A stretch of 50,655 nt of DNA from Coriobacteriales bacterium (GCA_017515595.1 JAFWFL010000123.1:1-50655), one strand, 5' to 3'; shown: positions 16,334 to 25,323, numbered from the stretch's first letter. The notes: generated by a model not told the origin, from the letters alone. A program made the numbers and translations.

Positions 16334-17101
16334 TTATTTGTCATAATCCCGTATACTTCCGGTTTTCTGAAGTTCCTGTTGCTGAGCAGGAGTAAGAGTG
16401 TCAATACCTATGACACTCAGATGCGAGCCAGTCACGGTAAAACGTATGGCGTAAGGACCTAAGGGAACCCAAAAGACGCGGTCTTCTTGGCCGGTACGGG
16501 TATATGCGGGACGCGGGTCCTGACGCAGGAGCTGCAGCAAGCCCTCGTGGAGTTCAGTGGGTATCTTTCCCAGTTCAGAGGAAGGTATTTCTACTTTAAG
16601 TTCGGGCCATGCCACACCTTCGCGCCAGCCCTCGGAGGCCTGAGGGTGGGCATCCCAAGAAGCAATATATGGTTTGATGTCATAGATGGGGGTGCCGTCT
16701 ACCATGTCTGCTCCCGCAACCGTAAGCACCGGCCCGCTTTCTCCCTCTGCATATTTGCCATGAGGGTCTATGGCAAGGAGTTTTACGGAGGAGAGGCCCA
16801 GGCTGTTTGGCCTGAAGCTTGAGCGGGTTGCAAACACGCCTACCCGCTGTGTTCCACCCAAGATAGGAGGCCGTACCGTGGGCGACCATGTCTCGCGTTC
16901 GTTGAGATCAAAACCCCAGATAAGCCAGATATACTCAAATCCCTCAAGACCCCTCACGGCGTCGGCATTACGAAATGGCGGTTCAAATCTTATCTCAGCC
17001 GTAAGCGCATCTGCCAATCCCGGTTGCCGGGGTACGCCAAATTTAGCGGGATACCGGGTATGAATGCGGGCAATCACTGTAAGTCCGTGAGAGTCGGTCA
17101 T
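16334..17101 (-). CDS. trmO: tRNA (adenine(37)-N6)-methyltransferase TrmO-like
   Basis: 255 residues from ATG 17101, chosen for GGAGGG upstream; ATGs at 17119 and 17113 are in frame. The TrmO/TsaA beta-barrel motifs are clear: the ARIHTRYPAKFGVPRQPG start, LEGFEYIWLIWGFD, and GVFATRSSFRPNSLGLSSVK, with VDGTPIYDIKPY further on. It uses S-adenosylmethionine to methylate t6A37 of certain threonine tRNAs. The length matches the bacterial enzyme with its C-terminal domain. It may form a unit with the acetyltransferase gene that ends 34 bp upstream of this start. Confidence 0.88.
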   Translation of the reverse strand: MTDSHGLTVIARIHTRYPAKFGVPRQPGLADALTAEIRFEPPFRNADAVRGLEGFEYIWLIWGFDLNERETWSPTVRPPILGGTQRVGVFATRSSFRPNSLGLSSVKLLAIDPHGKYAEGESGPVLTVAGADMVDGTPIYDIKPYIASWDAHPQASEGWREGVAWPELKVEIPSSELGKIPTELHEGLLQLLRQDPRPAYTRTGQEDRVFWVPLGPYAIRFTVTGSHLSVIGIDTLTPAQQQELQKTGSIRDYDK

Positions 17102-17135
17102 AATACCCTCCATCCCCATTGTTTCTCTCGAGCCG

Positions 17136-17648
17136 CTATATCACATAGCGGGTAATATTCTCTTTGTTGAGAAGGAACTCGTACGAGTTAAAGTCTTCAC
17201 GCTGGGTCCAGCCAATGCTTTGCCAAAACTTGTTGCCCACTTTGTTGTTGTCAAAGGCAACAAGCGTAGCTTTGCTAATGCCCTCTTTATTCAAAGCCTG
17301 TAAACAGAACTTGACCATCTTTTTACCAATGCCATGCTGACGGTATTCCGGCAACACGCAGACATGGTAAAAGCTGCCCTGCCTGCCGTCATGGCCGCAC
17401 AAAATAGACCCCACAATTTTGTTCTCAACAAGAGCTACGCAGCTTGTGCAAGGGTTTCTCAGCAAAAACCTCTGGATATAATCATGGGAATCATCAATTG
17501 AGCGCAACGCGAAACCATGGATATGCTCCCAAATCGCGTAGACTTCTTCATAGTCATCAATACTCATAACACGCAGTGTTACATGAGAGACCTCATCTAG
17601 GGGGGACTGTTCTTTACTTGATGTATTGTCTTGTCCCTCGTCTGTCAT
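17136..17648 (-). CDS. GNAT-family N-acetyltransferase
   Basis: 170 residues from ATG 17648 (AAGAGGG upstream). A polar 25-residue N-terminus precedes a standard GNAT fold: VTLRVMSIDDYEEVYAIWEH, SILCGHDGRQGSFYHVCVLP, and the acetyl-CoA loop EYRQHGIGKKMVKFCLQAL, then NKVGNKFWQSIGW. The substrate is unknown; the general architecture is RimI-like. Confidence 0.85.
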   Translation of the reverse strand: MTDEGQDNTSSKEQSPLDEVSHVTLRVMSIDDYEEVYAIWEHIHGFALRSIDDSHDYIQRFLLRNPCTSCVALVENKIVGSILCGHDGRQGSFYHVCVLPEYRQHGIGKKMVKFCLQALNKEGISKATLVAFDNNKVGNKFWQSIGWTQREDFNSYEFLLNKENITRYVI

Positions 17649-17739
17649 GTAATCCCTCTTTCGCAACTGTAAGCCTTGTACTTTAAAATAAACTCACAGT
17701 TTATTATAGCATGGGAAGTAGTTGATGCTGTTAAATATT

Positions 17740-17780
17740 CGTCACCCGGCACAGGAATGTGATTGTTGTGCCGGGTGACG
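17740..17780 (-). terminator. Terminator of the ABC-2 exporter operon
   Basis: A perfect 14-bp stem CGTCACCCGGCACA with its complement and a 13-base loop, 16 bp past the permease stop. The minus strand then has GAATATTTAAC; no long T run. Confidence 0.6.
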
Positions 17781-17795
17781 TGTGATGCATTGGCT

Positions 17796-19394
17796 TTACA
17801 GTGCTTCGAGCAGGCGGACGCCTCGGCTTTTAAGCCACAGGTAGAAAAATGCCGAGAGAATAGCTGTTACTGCTATACACGCAGTGAGATACATAACAGG
17901 ACCAATATTATAACCTTGCCACAGGTATAAAGCGCCAATTGCAATGGCATAAAAGCCTGATCCAAAGATTGCCAAAAGAATGTTTCCGCTTTGTTTAAGT
18001 GGTGTTATCTCGTTTGTCCAGTTGAGATTTGCCATTCTCACGCCTAAGAACAGGTCCCATAGCGCAAAGAGGGCAACACATGCGAGGCATGCTACCACAA
18101 AAAGTATTGCTTGCAGAGCGTCAACCTGCAGAATGAATACCAGACAAACCGCACAAAGAAGCATGGGAATACCCGTCAGGAGCAGTTGCAACCAAGCTTT
18201 TGCACGGAGAATCTGCCAGGAAGTAACCGGAAGCGACCGGGCAATCCAGAGACTTTTGCCTTCAAACGAGACTGAAGGCGCAGCTATATCGTTCATAGAT
18301 GCGAGCATGCAAAGACCCGAGCACAAAAGTACAACCGCAATGCCTGACTGGGCGCCAAAAACCTGGTCTACAACAGGCATAAAGGTACCGGCGTTTATCA
18401 CCAGTAAGATTGTGCAAAGCGGCAGCATAAGGATGCCAAGGCCACAGTTGAGCATATAGCTTGAATTTGAGGTAAACCGGGCCAGTTCTTTTTTCACAAG
18501 AGCGATAAACGCACTGTTTTGTTTTGCTGTTTTTTCGCGATATACCGCCTTTTTAGCCTGGGGTGTTGAGGTCACGATGTTGAGGAAGCTCTTATGCATG
18601 ACATACCACATTACAAAGAACATAGCTGCGACTATGGCCGAGAACAAAAGCATCGCGAACCAGTTGCCCTCACCAATGCTGCCAAAGAGGTAAAGCCCAT
18701 ATGCGGCGTCTTTGATTTGTCCGCCGTAAAGTGCAGCGTTATTGATAAGATCCTCAATTGCTTCTACAGCAGCAAAATAGAAGACATAATAAGCAACAAT
18801 GAATAGTATGGCAATAAGTGTTGTAATAATAGCCTTGCTCTTAAGATGTGCGCTCAGTTTTGCGACAATCCAGCCAATCAGGCACGAAAGCACCAGTACA
18901 AAGACTGAGATTAACACTAACAACACAAGGCAGCCAACAACGTTTGCAAAGGTGACGGGTACGGTTATCCAATAGACAATAATCGCGGGGATAATAACAA
19001 CCCCGGAGTACATAAGCCCCATAAGATACACGCCAAGAAGACGCGCAATCATAATCTCATTTATGGGAATGGGCATCGAAAGCAAGAGATCATTGTCTTT
19101 TGCCCGGTACAACCCTGAGTAGGTGTTAAATACGCTGCCAAAAATGCCTAAGAGAATCGCAAGGCCGCCCATGATGACGAAGTAAAGCCAACCCATACCC
19201 GCAGTTGTAAGCGGCTCGCAAAGAACGCTCGACAAAAAGGCAAACATGCCGCCCAAAAGGCCCACCATAATAATGACAAAAAGGGCAAAGAACGCTATGA
19301 TCGAACCCTTTGAGCGAGCCCGGTTCTTTTTCGCATCATAAAAATACATGCGAAAAATTTCCATGAGCTGCTTTTTAAGCAAGAATTTAAGCAT
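17796..19394 (-). CDS. ABC-2 type exporter, large permease
   Basis: 532 residues from ATG 19394, which lies inside the end of the ATPase gene (8-bp overlap, GGAGGC upstream). It has about 12 hydrophobic helices in two halves separated by a cytoplasmic stretch around residues 270-300. The segment YRAKDNDLLLSMPIPINEIM after the second helices is characteristic of the YbhR/ABC-2 'putative exporter' group in Gram-positives. With the 19387 ATPase it forms an export pump whose cargo (drug, lipid or peptide) cannot be predicted. Confidence 0.85.
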   Translation of the reverse strand: MLKFLLKKQLMEIFRMYFYDAKKNRARSKGSIIAFFALFVIIMVGLLGGMFAFLSSVLCEPLTTAGMGWLYFVIMGGLAILLGIFGSVFNTYSGLYRAKDNDLLLSMPIPINEIMIARLLGVYLMGLMYSGVVIIPAIIVYWITVPVTFANVVGCLVLLVLISVFVLVLSCLIGWIVAKLSAHLKSKAIITTLIAILFIVAYYVFYFAAVEAIEDLINNAALYGGQIKDAAYGLYLFGSIGEGNWFAMLLFSAIVAAMFFVMWYVMHKSFLNIVTSTPQAKKAVYREKTAKQNSAFIALVKKELARFTSNSSYMLNCGLGILMLPLCTILLVINAGTFMPVVDQVFGAQSGIAVVLLCSGLCMLASMNDIAAPSVSFEGKSLWIARSLPVTSWQILRAKAWLQLLLTGIPMLLCAVCLVFILQVDALQAILFVVACLACVALFALWDLFLGVRMANLNWTNEITPLKQSGNILLAIFGSGFYAIAIGALYLWQGYNIGPVMYLTACIAVTAILSAFFYLWLKSRGVRLLEAL

Positions 19395-20100
19395 TATCAG
19401 CCTCCAGTTCCAAGAAGACTTCTTCGAGGCTGTCGTCACCTTTTACGTCTTCCATGGTGCCGGACTTAATAAGTTTGCCCTGCTTGATGATGGCCACTTT
19501 ATCGCAGAGTTTCTCGGCAACTTCCAAAACATGGGTCGAGAAGAAAATTGCTCCGCCGTTATCGCAGACTTCGCGCATCATTTGTTTAAGCAGGTGCGCT
19601 GCTTTGGGGTCAAGACCAACAAACGGCTCGTCCATGATGATGAGCTTTGGATCATGCAGCCATGCCGAGATAAGGGCAAGCTTTTGCTTCATACCGTGAG
19701 AATAGGTGGCGATGGGCTGGGCAAGATCAGAGGTAAGCTCAAAACGTCCGGCATATTCGCGAATGCGTTCCTGGCGTACCTCAGGACTGACTGCAAAGAC
19801 ATCGGCAATAAAGTTAAGATATTTGATGCCTGTCATAAAGTCATAGAGATCAGGGTTGTCGGGGATATAAGCGAGCTGCTTTTTGCAGGCGAGCGGGTCT
19901 TGGAGAATAGATGTTCCGTTAATAAAAATATCTCCGGAGTCAAATTGCTGGATGCCTACCACAGACTTGATAGCTGTGGTTTTACCGGCGCCGTTATGTC
20001 CAATAAAGCCGTAGATCTCGCCCGGAGCTATATGCAATGATAAATTGTCTACCGCGGTTTTTTCGCCAAATCTTTTAGTGAGGTTCTCGATCCGTAACAT
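19387..20100 (-). CDS. ABC-2 type exporter, ATPase
   Basis: 237 residues from ATG 20100 with AAGGAGATATAG upstream; a longer upstream open frame lacks coding character. Walker A GHNGAGKTT, Q-loop LAYIPDNPDLYDFMTG, a variant signature ATYSHGMKQKLALISA (SHGMKQK instead of SGGQ), Walker B LIIMDEPFVGLDP and switch FFSTHVLEVAEKL are present. It is first in a two-gene operon with the permease. Confidence 0.9.
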   Translation of the reverse strand: MLRIENLTKRFGEKTAVDNLSLHIAPGEIYGFIGHNGAGKTTAIKSVVGIQQFDSGDIFINGTSILQDPLACKKQLAYIPDNPDLYDFMTGIKYLNFIADVFAVSPEVRQERIREYAGRFELTSDLAQPIATYSHGMKQKLALISAWLHDPKLIIMDEPFVGLDPKAAHLLKQMMREVCDNGGAIFFSTHVLEVAEKLCDKVAIIKQGKLIKSGTMEDVKGDDSLEEVFLELEADNA

Positions 20101-20318
20101 AGATACTATATCTCCTTTATAGCCAATTCTTGTCCCGTAATTTTGGCACAGCGAAGTGTAGCGTAAGTATGCCCATATAAAAAGCCCATTCACTGGTTTG
20201 ACCTCGAGGAGCAGCAATTTCACGAAACCCGCGGAACTTGGGAGAACACCGCACCCTCCAGGGACAGTAGACTGCACTTTCTGAAACAAGCTGAGGCGCG
20301 CAAAGAATTTGCCTGATT

Positions 20319-20503
20319 TTGGCCACAAATTTTGAATGTGTAGCCACAATAAGCTAAACCACCGCTTAAATCTCTATTGTCGAGAAACTCTCAAATAGCG
20401 CCAGGCTTTTAACCTGCGAGTTTTTCTCGGCAAGTTTATTTGATTGTTGGCGTGAAGCTTGGATGAAGCGCTGAATGGCTACACATTCAAAATTTGTGGC
20501 AAA
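20319..20503. repeat. 185-bp inverted-repeat element
   Basis: Terminal inverted repeats of about 26 bp (GCCACAAATTTTGAATGTGT inside both) with one mismatch flank an interior that holds two CCGAGAA-like motifs (GTCGAGAAACTC near 20379 and TTTTTCTCGGCAAG at 20422-20435). There is no open frame inside. It sits in the 468-bp gap 20101-20568. Confidence 0.65.
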
Positions 20504-20511
20504 AATGGGCC

Positions 20512-20567
20512 CGATTCTGTGCGCATGGTACCAACACTGTTTATTCGCGATACCAAATCTGTTGGGT
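20512..20567. repeat. Dispersed repeat, ATACCAAATCTGTT family, diverged copy
   Basis: Shares ATTCTGTGCG, ACCAACACTGTT and CGATACCAAATCTGTT with 28874-28996. It directly abuts the 185-bp element and the stop of the VanZ-like gene. Confidence 0.5.
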
Positions 20568-20568
20568 T

Positions 20569-21192
20569 CTAAAACCCAAATAGAATCTTGGCGAGGCCAA
20601 ACTCGTCGTAGAAAAGAAAACGTCCAAGGCAAACGGAACAAGTCAGAATGATAACCACGTTAAGAGGTACGGATCCTTTTAGTTCCCGTTTGATGACTTT
20701 GGTGAGTATACAATAGGTTATATAACCTAAAAATGCTCCGAGTATGTTCATCATGACGTCATCTATATCTGTCACGCGGCTATTCATAAACTGGCTTAAT
20801 TCAATCGCAATCGAGAAGATGGCAGCAAAAACAACTGCTACCCATGCTTTATGTGTACTCTGGACCGAAAGTGGAAGAATGATACCAAGAGGCATAAAGA
20901 GCAATATATTGAGGATATGGCCTTCAATATCATGTTCAAAGCCATTAAAAGGTATAAGGTTGATTTGGCTGGGATTAAAATCAATGCCAAACCTTATAGC
21001 ATCATGCAAAGTTCCGGCGCCGGTAAAGTGCAATACTGCGGCGAGATAAACGGTAAAGACAGCTATGACAGGGATTGAAAATGTCATGCCTATCTGATGC
21101 CGCTTTTGATATGCGCAGAGGACAATTAAGACAAAGATTGCGGGAAACACCGCGCAACAAAATTCATAGAAGTAAATAATGATATTAACCAA
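20569..21192 (-). CDS. VanZ-family membrane protein
   Basis: About 207 residues if translation begins at TTG 21192, just after the stop of the XRE gene; an in-frame ATG at 21270 would overlap that gene by 76 bp. There are about five membrane helices, with family motifs FNPSQINLIPFNGF, the IEGHILNILLFMPLGIILPL helix and ELSQFMNSRVTDIDDVMMNILGA. VanZ proteins are polytopic; one confers low-level teicoplanin resistance, most are uncharacterised. It forms a two-gene unit with the XRE membrane regulator. Confidence 0.8.
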   Translation of the reverse strand: MVNIIIYFYEFCCAVFPAIFVLIVLCAYQKRHQIGMTFSIPVIAVFTVYLAAVLHFTGAGTLHDAIRFGIDFNPSQINLIPFNGFEHDIEGHILNILLFMPLGIILPLSVQSTHKAWVAVVFAAIFSIAIELSQFMNSRVTDIDDVMMNILGAFLGYITYCILTKVIKRELKGSVPLNVVIILTCSVCLGRFLFYDEFGLAKILFGF

Positions 21193-21194
21193 GG

Positions 21195-21827
21195 TTACTT
21201 CACCGCCAAACGCGCAAGAACTATGGTATACATTATGGGAAATAAAGCTATGAGAGATATTTCGAGGCATATAAAGGTTACTATGCGCAACCCAGGGGCT
21301 ATGGTATAGATGCAGAATATGATGGCAGCTGCAAAAACCAAAGTAATGATACTCGCTATAACCAACTTCTTTATGCTCTTGTTGTTATGAGCCAGGAAGT
21401 TACGCCATTTATGCCGGAGAAAACATGCAGTAATAATGATCACGGCTCCCGCCAATATCCCGGCGATGATCATCACAACGGCCACTCTGCGAACCTCTAT
21501 GTTTTCTACAGATGAGGGTCCAATGAGTAATGATAAAAACGAAAGACTTGTCAGAATAATCCAGATACCCGCTGTAAATACTATGGCTAATTTGTTAAAG
21601 CTGATGGGTGTGTGAGAAACAGAAACTCCTGGTATTTCTGATGTTAAATCATCAAGTGTACAACCAAATATATCGCAAAGCATAATAAGCTTATCAAGCT
21701 CAGGAATTGCTTTGCCCTGTTCCCACTTGCCTACAGTTTGCCTGCTTACCCCATATTTTTCTGCAAGTTCTTCCTGTGTGAGTCCGGCAGCCCTTCTATG
21801 TTCCGATATGCTATCTCTCAATTCCAT
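21195..21827 (-). CDS. XRE-family regulator with membrane domain
   Basis: 210 residues. Residues 5-60 are an XRE helix-turn-helix (RRAAGLTQEELAEKYGVSRQ, then TVGKWEQGKAIPELDKLIML). A linker follows and then four hydrophobic helices. The design suggests a membrane-tethered repressor that senses envelope state. It overlaps or touches the vanZ-like gene, so it probably regulates its own operon. AAGGAGG lies before the ATG. Confidence 0.85.
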   Translation of the reverse strand: MELRDSISEHRRAAGLTQEELAEKYGVSRQTVGKWEQGKAIPELDKLIMLCDIFGCTLDDLTSEIPGVSVSHTPISFNKLAIVFTAGIWIILTSLSFLSLLIGPSSVENIEVRRVAVVMIIAGILAGAVIIITACFLRHKWRNFLAHNNKSIKKLVIASIITLVFAAAIIFCIYTIAPGLRIVTFICLEISLIALFPIMYTIVLARLAVK

Positions 21828-21893
21828 GACAGCTAAATCCTCCTTTCGCAGTATCGCTTTATGTCAAGTTGATTATCTACGCGATTTAGCGGT

Positions 21894-21924
21894 CTGTCCA
21901 CCAACCGGCAGGTGGATTTTTCTG
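21894..21924 (+). repeat. Partial dispersed repeat with terminator-like hairpin
   Basis: GTCCACCAACCGGCAGGTGG plus a T-rich tail matches the end of the copy at 28874-28996 and is followed by TGCCAATGGCATGCGCC as at 26046-26062. CCACC/GGTGG can pair. Confidence 0.5.
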
Positions 21925-21978
21925 CCAATGGCATGCGCCTCCAGGTTGCTTCTCCCTGTTCTTGCATGGTGACCAACA

Positions 21979-22200
21979 TAAAAACAGGGGCTTTTCGGCA
22001 TGATACCGAGAAGCCCAGCCGGACGATAGACTTATGTACTGTTTAATGGCAGGTATTGCACTCGTATACGTTCTCGTGGTGGCAGGTGGTGAGTTGAGTT
22101 TCTTCTGCTTCTGTACCTAATCATGTTTTGGCAGTCTCAGTTGTTACAGAAGATGTGTCAAATTACGATGATTTTGCCCGAGAGGGTTTCTCGGTGTCGT
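21979..22200 (-). pseudogene. Decayed, internally deleted copy of the multiheme cytochrome gene
   Basis: The sequence parallels the end of the intact cytochrome gene: the terminator hairpin (CAGGGGCTT...), the stop, and a C-terminus reading HHENVYECNTCH. It then jumps at the repeated GTGGCAGGT to the region around 26605-26735. About 310 bp of coding sequence, including three heme motifs, is missing. Beyond 22200 similarity stops. It cannot make a working cytochrome. Confidence 0.8.
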
Positions 22201-22201
22201 C

Positions 22202-22432
22202 TTACGCTTCGAACAGATCATCTTGGGTAACAACGGTAACAATATCCCAGGAATGATTGTTTTCCTTTATACCATGGGCTGAAACCATAGTGAGCTGTAG
22301 GGCATTGGTCGAGTGGCTCTCTTGCAAAAACACCTGTTTTTTCCTCTTGAGATCTGATTCATCGCTTTTGTCTATCACAAAGGTTTCATCATTTCGAAGA
22401 TGACCTTGTGATGGCATCAGCCCTGCGTGCAA
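22202..22432 (-). pseudogene. C-terminal fragment of an AAA ATPase like 22567-24027
   Basis: About 60 residues (from FVIDKSDESDLKRKKQVFL to IVTVVTQDDLFEA) align with the C-terminus of the neighbouring ATPase (FAVDKNYHFTLIRR... to QVITLDDLFQE). This is the end of the restriction-endonuclease-like domain. The P-loop part is absent, and the upstream sequence changes into a PIN-domain remnant on the other strand. Confidence 0.65.
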
Positions 22433-22530
22433 AAGCAGATTATTTGATAACCGATGACGAGCATCTCATCAAGTACGCAACAGTAGCGGCACTTACACCT
22501 CAAGATTTACTGGCGTTGCTGAGCGGATGA
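22390..22530 (+). pseudogene. C-terminal fragment of a PIN-domain toxin
   Basis: The frame reads HFEDDLVMASALRAKADYLI then TDDEHLIKY, the characteristic DD...A...A..LITDD end of PIN nucleases (VapC/PilT type), followed by PQDLLALLSG and a TGA. No start or N-terminal acidic residues remain, and no antitoxin is present. It overlaps the ATPase fragment on the opposite strand. Confidence 0.65.
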
Positions 22531-22566
22531 CAGACTGGGGATACATGCGTATGACCGCTGCAGTAT

Positions 22567-24027
22567 TTATTCTTGAAACAGGTCATCCAACGTTATTACC
22601 TGAGTAAAGTCGCTGTAATATTCATTTCGCTTCAAGCCATATGTGGTTATCAATGTATTATGAGCAAATGCCCGCTTTGGAATTATTTCCTTGAGCAGGT
22701 TTCCTCTGCGAATAAGTGTAAAGTGATAATTCTTATCTACGGCAAATTCATCATTACAGAATTTGATTTCGCACATATTCACAACATTGTCTTTTCTTAC
22801 AATGATCAGGTCGATCTGTGTGCCTGGTTCCTCTTCATTACCCCTTTTTGACCATAATGTTTCGTTTGTAGAGACGCCGCTGATTCCAAGAGCGGATTTC
22901 AATTGCTTGATATGATTAAAGCATATGTTTTCAAATGCGTACCCTCTCCAGGCATTGACACTGCCGCTGTCTGCGATACTGGACCATCCGGTGATTTTCT
23001 TCCGATCACCGGCTTTTACAAAGTGCAGATAAAAGAGGCAGAACGGATCTGTTAGCTTATAATATTCTTCCCTTTTACTGTTCCCAAAGGAGCAGTATTT
23101 CATAATAAATGATCCGGATATCAATGCTTTCAACTGATTACTAAATTCCCCGCTGTTGGCGATACCTGTTTTTGTTAAAAGCTCCTGCCTTGTTAGCCCC
23201 ATACTTTTTGTTCCAAGCGCTTCGATAATGGACTTCATGACATCAGGGTTCACAAACAGGGATGAAAACAACCGGTCGTATTCATCTATAAGAGGAGCAT
23301 TTTTTGTAAAGAACATGGAGTCAATATTCTGTGGCAGACTTAGCTTCCGATCAAAATACTTCAGATAATACGGGATTCCTCCGACCATCATATAGGACTG
23401 CGCAATGTCGTATCTTGACATTACTATATTGTTTGATTCAAAGTACCTTTCACATTCGCTAAGCGTAAATGGCATCAGCTTTATCTGGTATGTCACCCGG
23501 TCATAAAGCCCCCCATGATTATTGATCACTTTATCGAGAATCCAGGAACTGGAGCTGCCGCATACAATCACCATAAGGTTTTGTCTGTGACAAGCCCACC
23601 CGTTCCAGAACGCTTCAAAACCTGTCATGAAACCCGATTTGGGCGTATCCAGCCACTGTATCTCGTCAAAAAAGACTAACTGCCTGTTTTTGCCGTCGTC
23701 TTTTTCTTGAAGAAAGTCTTCCAGCAGGTAAAAAGCATCCAACCAGGATTCCGGCGTTTTGGTCTTTTTCATTCCTTGCAGTGTAAGTGATCTATAAAAA
23801 TGTTTCAGCTGGTCTTTCATCCGGCTTTTTCTCGCTGAAGAAGCAGAATACCGAGCATCGATTGGCGAAAGCCCTGCGTGCCGGAATGTTATTTTTCCCA
23901 AGAATGTCTGGTCTACAAGAAAAGTTTTACCAACTCTTCTTCTCCCATACAAGGCAACGAGTTCTGAAGAACCACTTGCGTATAACTCATTCAGTTTTTC
24001 AATTTCTTTCTCTCTACCGATAATCAT
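22567..24027 (-). CDS. AAA ATPase with C-terminal DUF234-type nuclease-like domain
   Basis: 486 residues from ATG 24027 (AGAAGG upstream). Order: MIIGREKEIEKLNELY, Walker A LYGRRRVGKTFLV, Walker B QLVFFDEIQWLD, sensor VIVCGSSSSWI, a winged-helix part around 280-340, and a C-terminal domain from about 380 with E...QIDLIIVRKDN...MCEIKF, a PD-(D/E)xK-like core. This 'archaeal-type' ATPase family is widespread in anaerobes, often mobile, and of unknown role; toxin or defence functions have been suggested. A fragment of a related gene lies just downstream. Confidence 0.82.
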   Translation of the reverse strand: MIIGREKEIEKLNELYASGSSELVALYGRRRVGKTFLVDQTFLGKITFRHAGLSPIDARYSASSARKSRMKDQLKHFYRSLTLQGMKKTKTPESWLDAFYLLEDFLQEKDDGKNRQLVFFDEIQWLDTPKSGFMTGFEAFWNGWACHRQNLMVIVCGSSSSWILDKVINNHGGLYDRVTYQIKLMPFTLSECERYFESNNIVMSRYDIAQSYMMVGGIPYYLKYFDRKLSLPQNIDSMFFTKNAPLIDEYDRLFSSLFVNPDVMKSIIEALGTKSMGLTRQELLTKTGIANSGEFSNQLKALISGSFIMKYCSFGNSKREEYYKLTDPFCLFYLHFVKAGDRKKITGWSSIADSGSVNAWRGYAFENICFNHIKQLKSALGISGVSTNETLWSKRGNEEEPGTQIDLIIVRKDNVVNMCEIKFCNDEFAVDKNYHFTLIRRGNLLKEIIPKRAFAHNTLITTYGLKRNEYYSDFTQVITLDDLFQE

Positions 24028-24361
24028 ACAAAACCTTCTTGTCATAAATTTCATAAAGGAGCTCATTTTGCTATCACAGAGAAAAATATAACACATTACA
24101 ATGCTGTGCTCAATGGTATACCTGTTATATTTTTCTCGGTGCCTCCATATTGTTCGTCTCGAAGAAACCTATGTGAGTAAAAGGGGTTATGTGAGAACAG
24201 GAGCCTGTACTTGTTGACGGTATTCTCTTTACGGTGTATCGTGTTGTAGAAGAAACATCTGTGTCAAAGAACTGACCCCCGACACAGACAATTATTGGAA
24301 TTGCAAGCGGATGGGCAGTTATGTTTTAAGCAGCCAAGAAGAGCATGCAGGACAGATGATT

Positions 24362-24420
24362 TATTCGGGTCGCAATACCTCATCTTTTGACCGGTGGTAT
24401 CAAACATTGTTGTCAGCATA
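24362..24420 (+). repeat. Dispersed repeat, ATACCAAATCTGTT family, diverged copy
   Basis: Shares TTATTCGGGTCGCAATACC and GACCGGTGGTATCAAACATT with the copies at 25962 and 28874. The whole stretch 24028-24576 contains no convincing gene; a CTCGGTG motif lies at 24133. Confidence 0.5.
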
Positions 24421-24576
24421 TTGTACAAATGCGTTACAAAGATGTGATGTGTGCCCCATTGCCACTTGTGCGGTTTTCCTTCAGCTCCCATGCGCATGTG
24501 CCACCTTCCGCCCCGGCCTAGATCGAACAGCCTCTTGAATGTTCCAAGGGTTGGGTATTAGATTTTGGTTATCGTT

Positions 24577-24876
24577 TTAGGAATGTAGCGTGTCGTAATG
24601 GGACCACATGCTGATAACTTTTATTGTACCGTCGAATTTTACATTGTCTTCTTTCATGGGTTCGGCAATCACCTGATACACAAATCGATGCTGTAAATTA
24701 ATACGACGGGAATAAAGACCCGTTAAGTTTCCAACAAGAGTTTCGAATGAAGGCGGATTTTGAAACGGGTTGATTCTCACGATATCAACAAGATTCTTTG
24801 CTTTACTATCGAGTCCTGCAGCTTTGAGCTTTTTTGCGTCCTTTGCTGCCTGCTTGGTAAATACGACCTTGTACAT
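24577..24876 (-). CDS. yoeB: YoeB/Txe-family mRNA interferase toxin
   Basis: 99 residues from ATG 24876, two bases after the antitoxin stop. The RelE-fold sequence starts MYKVVFTKQAAKDAKKLK, then NPFQNPPSFETLVGNLTGLYSRRI, NLQHRFVYQV and a C-terminal MWSHYDTLHS, which supplies the family's His-Tyr end. About ten extra residues (EPMKEDNVKFDG) sit before the last strand compared with E. coli YoeB. It would cleave mRNA at the ribosome when its partner is degraded. Confidence 0.9.
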   Translation of the reverse strand: MYKVVFTKQAAKDAKKLKAAGLDSKAKNLVDIVRINPFQNPPSFETLVGNLTGLYSRRINLQHRFVYQVIAEPMKEDNVKFDGTIKVISMWSHYDTLHS

Positions 24877-24878
24877 GA

Positions 24879-25130
24879 CTACCACTCTAGTTCATCTTCA
24901 GGAATACAGTCCTCGAGGTTTGTGGCCATGCCTTCTTGCAACAAGGTGCTCATACCGGGAATACCGGATAAATAAAGTGTTTCCTCAATAGCTTCCCATT
25001 CATCCTCACCCAACAGAACGGCGCCTTTTCCTTTACTGTTTGTTATAGCAATTGGTTTGCGGTTGGCGTTAACCTGGGCGATAGTTTGATAAAGATTTTG
25101 ACGTAGCGCAGTTGCCGTAATTGATGTCAT
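24879..25130 (-). CDS. yefM: YefM/Phd-family antitoxin
   Basis: 83 residues. The N-terminal half is the Phd/YefM DNA-binding fold (TSITATALRQNLYQTIAQVN, then KPIAITNSKGKGAVLLGEDEWEAIEETLYL), and the acidic C-terminus (CIPEDELEW) is the toxin-wrapping tail. It precedes and is coupled to yoeB. AAGGAG lies upstream, and a dyad at 25161-25184 is a plausible autoregulatory operator. Confidence 0.9.
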   Translation of the reverse strand: MTSITATALRQNLYQTIAQVNANRKPIAITNSKGKGAVLLGEDEWEAIEETLYLSGIPGMSTLLQEGMATNLEDCIPEDELEW

Positions 25131-25160
25131 TTTATATACTCCTTTCAGGTATTGTCATTA

Positions 25161-25184
25161 TGACGTACGGCATTACGTACGTCA
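25161..25184. promoter_or_regulatory. Candidate YefM operator
   Basis: ACGTAC occurs twice within a dyad that begins TGACGTAC and ends GTACGTCA, centred 42 bp before the antitoxin start. Placement and symmetry suit YefM autorepression. Confidence 0.4.
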
Positions 25185-25323
25185 ATATGATTAATCTGGA
25201 ATTAGAAAACTACTTATATGCAAACCACAGTTCGTTTGCTAATGATTATTGCGACGATACTGCGTCAGATTCTCCGTCACATGAACACTTAAGGTTTGTC
25301 TGTTCAGTCTTTGTGAACTGTAA

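Noticed and set aside
9652-21192. A vancomycin-resistance cluster from the VanY-like and VanZ-like genes
   Set aside because: The two genes are 10 kb apart, no vanHAX-type genes are present, and both families have wider roles.
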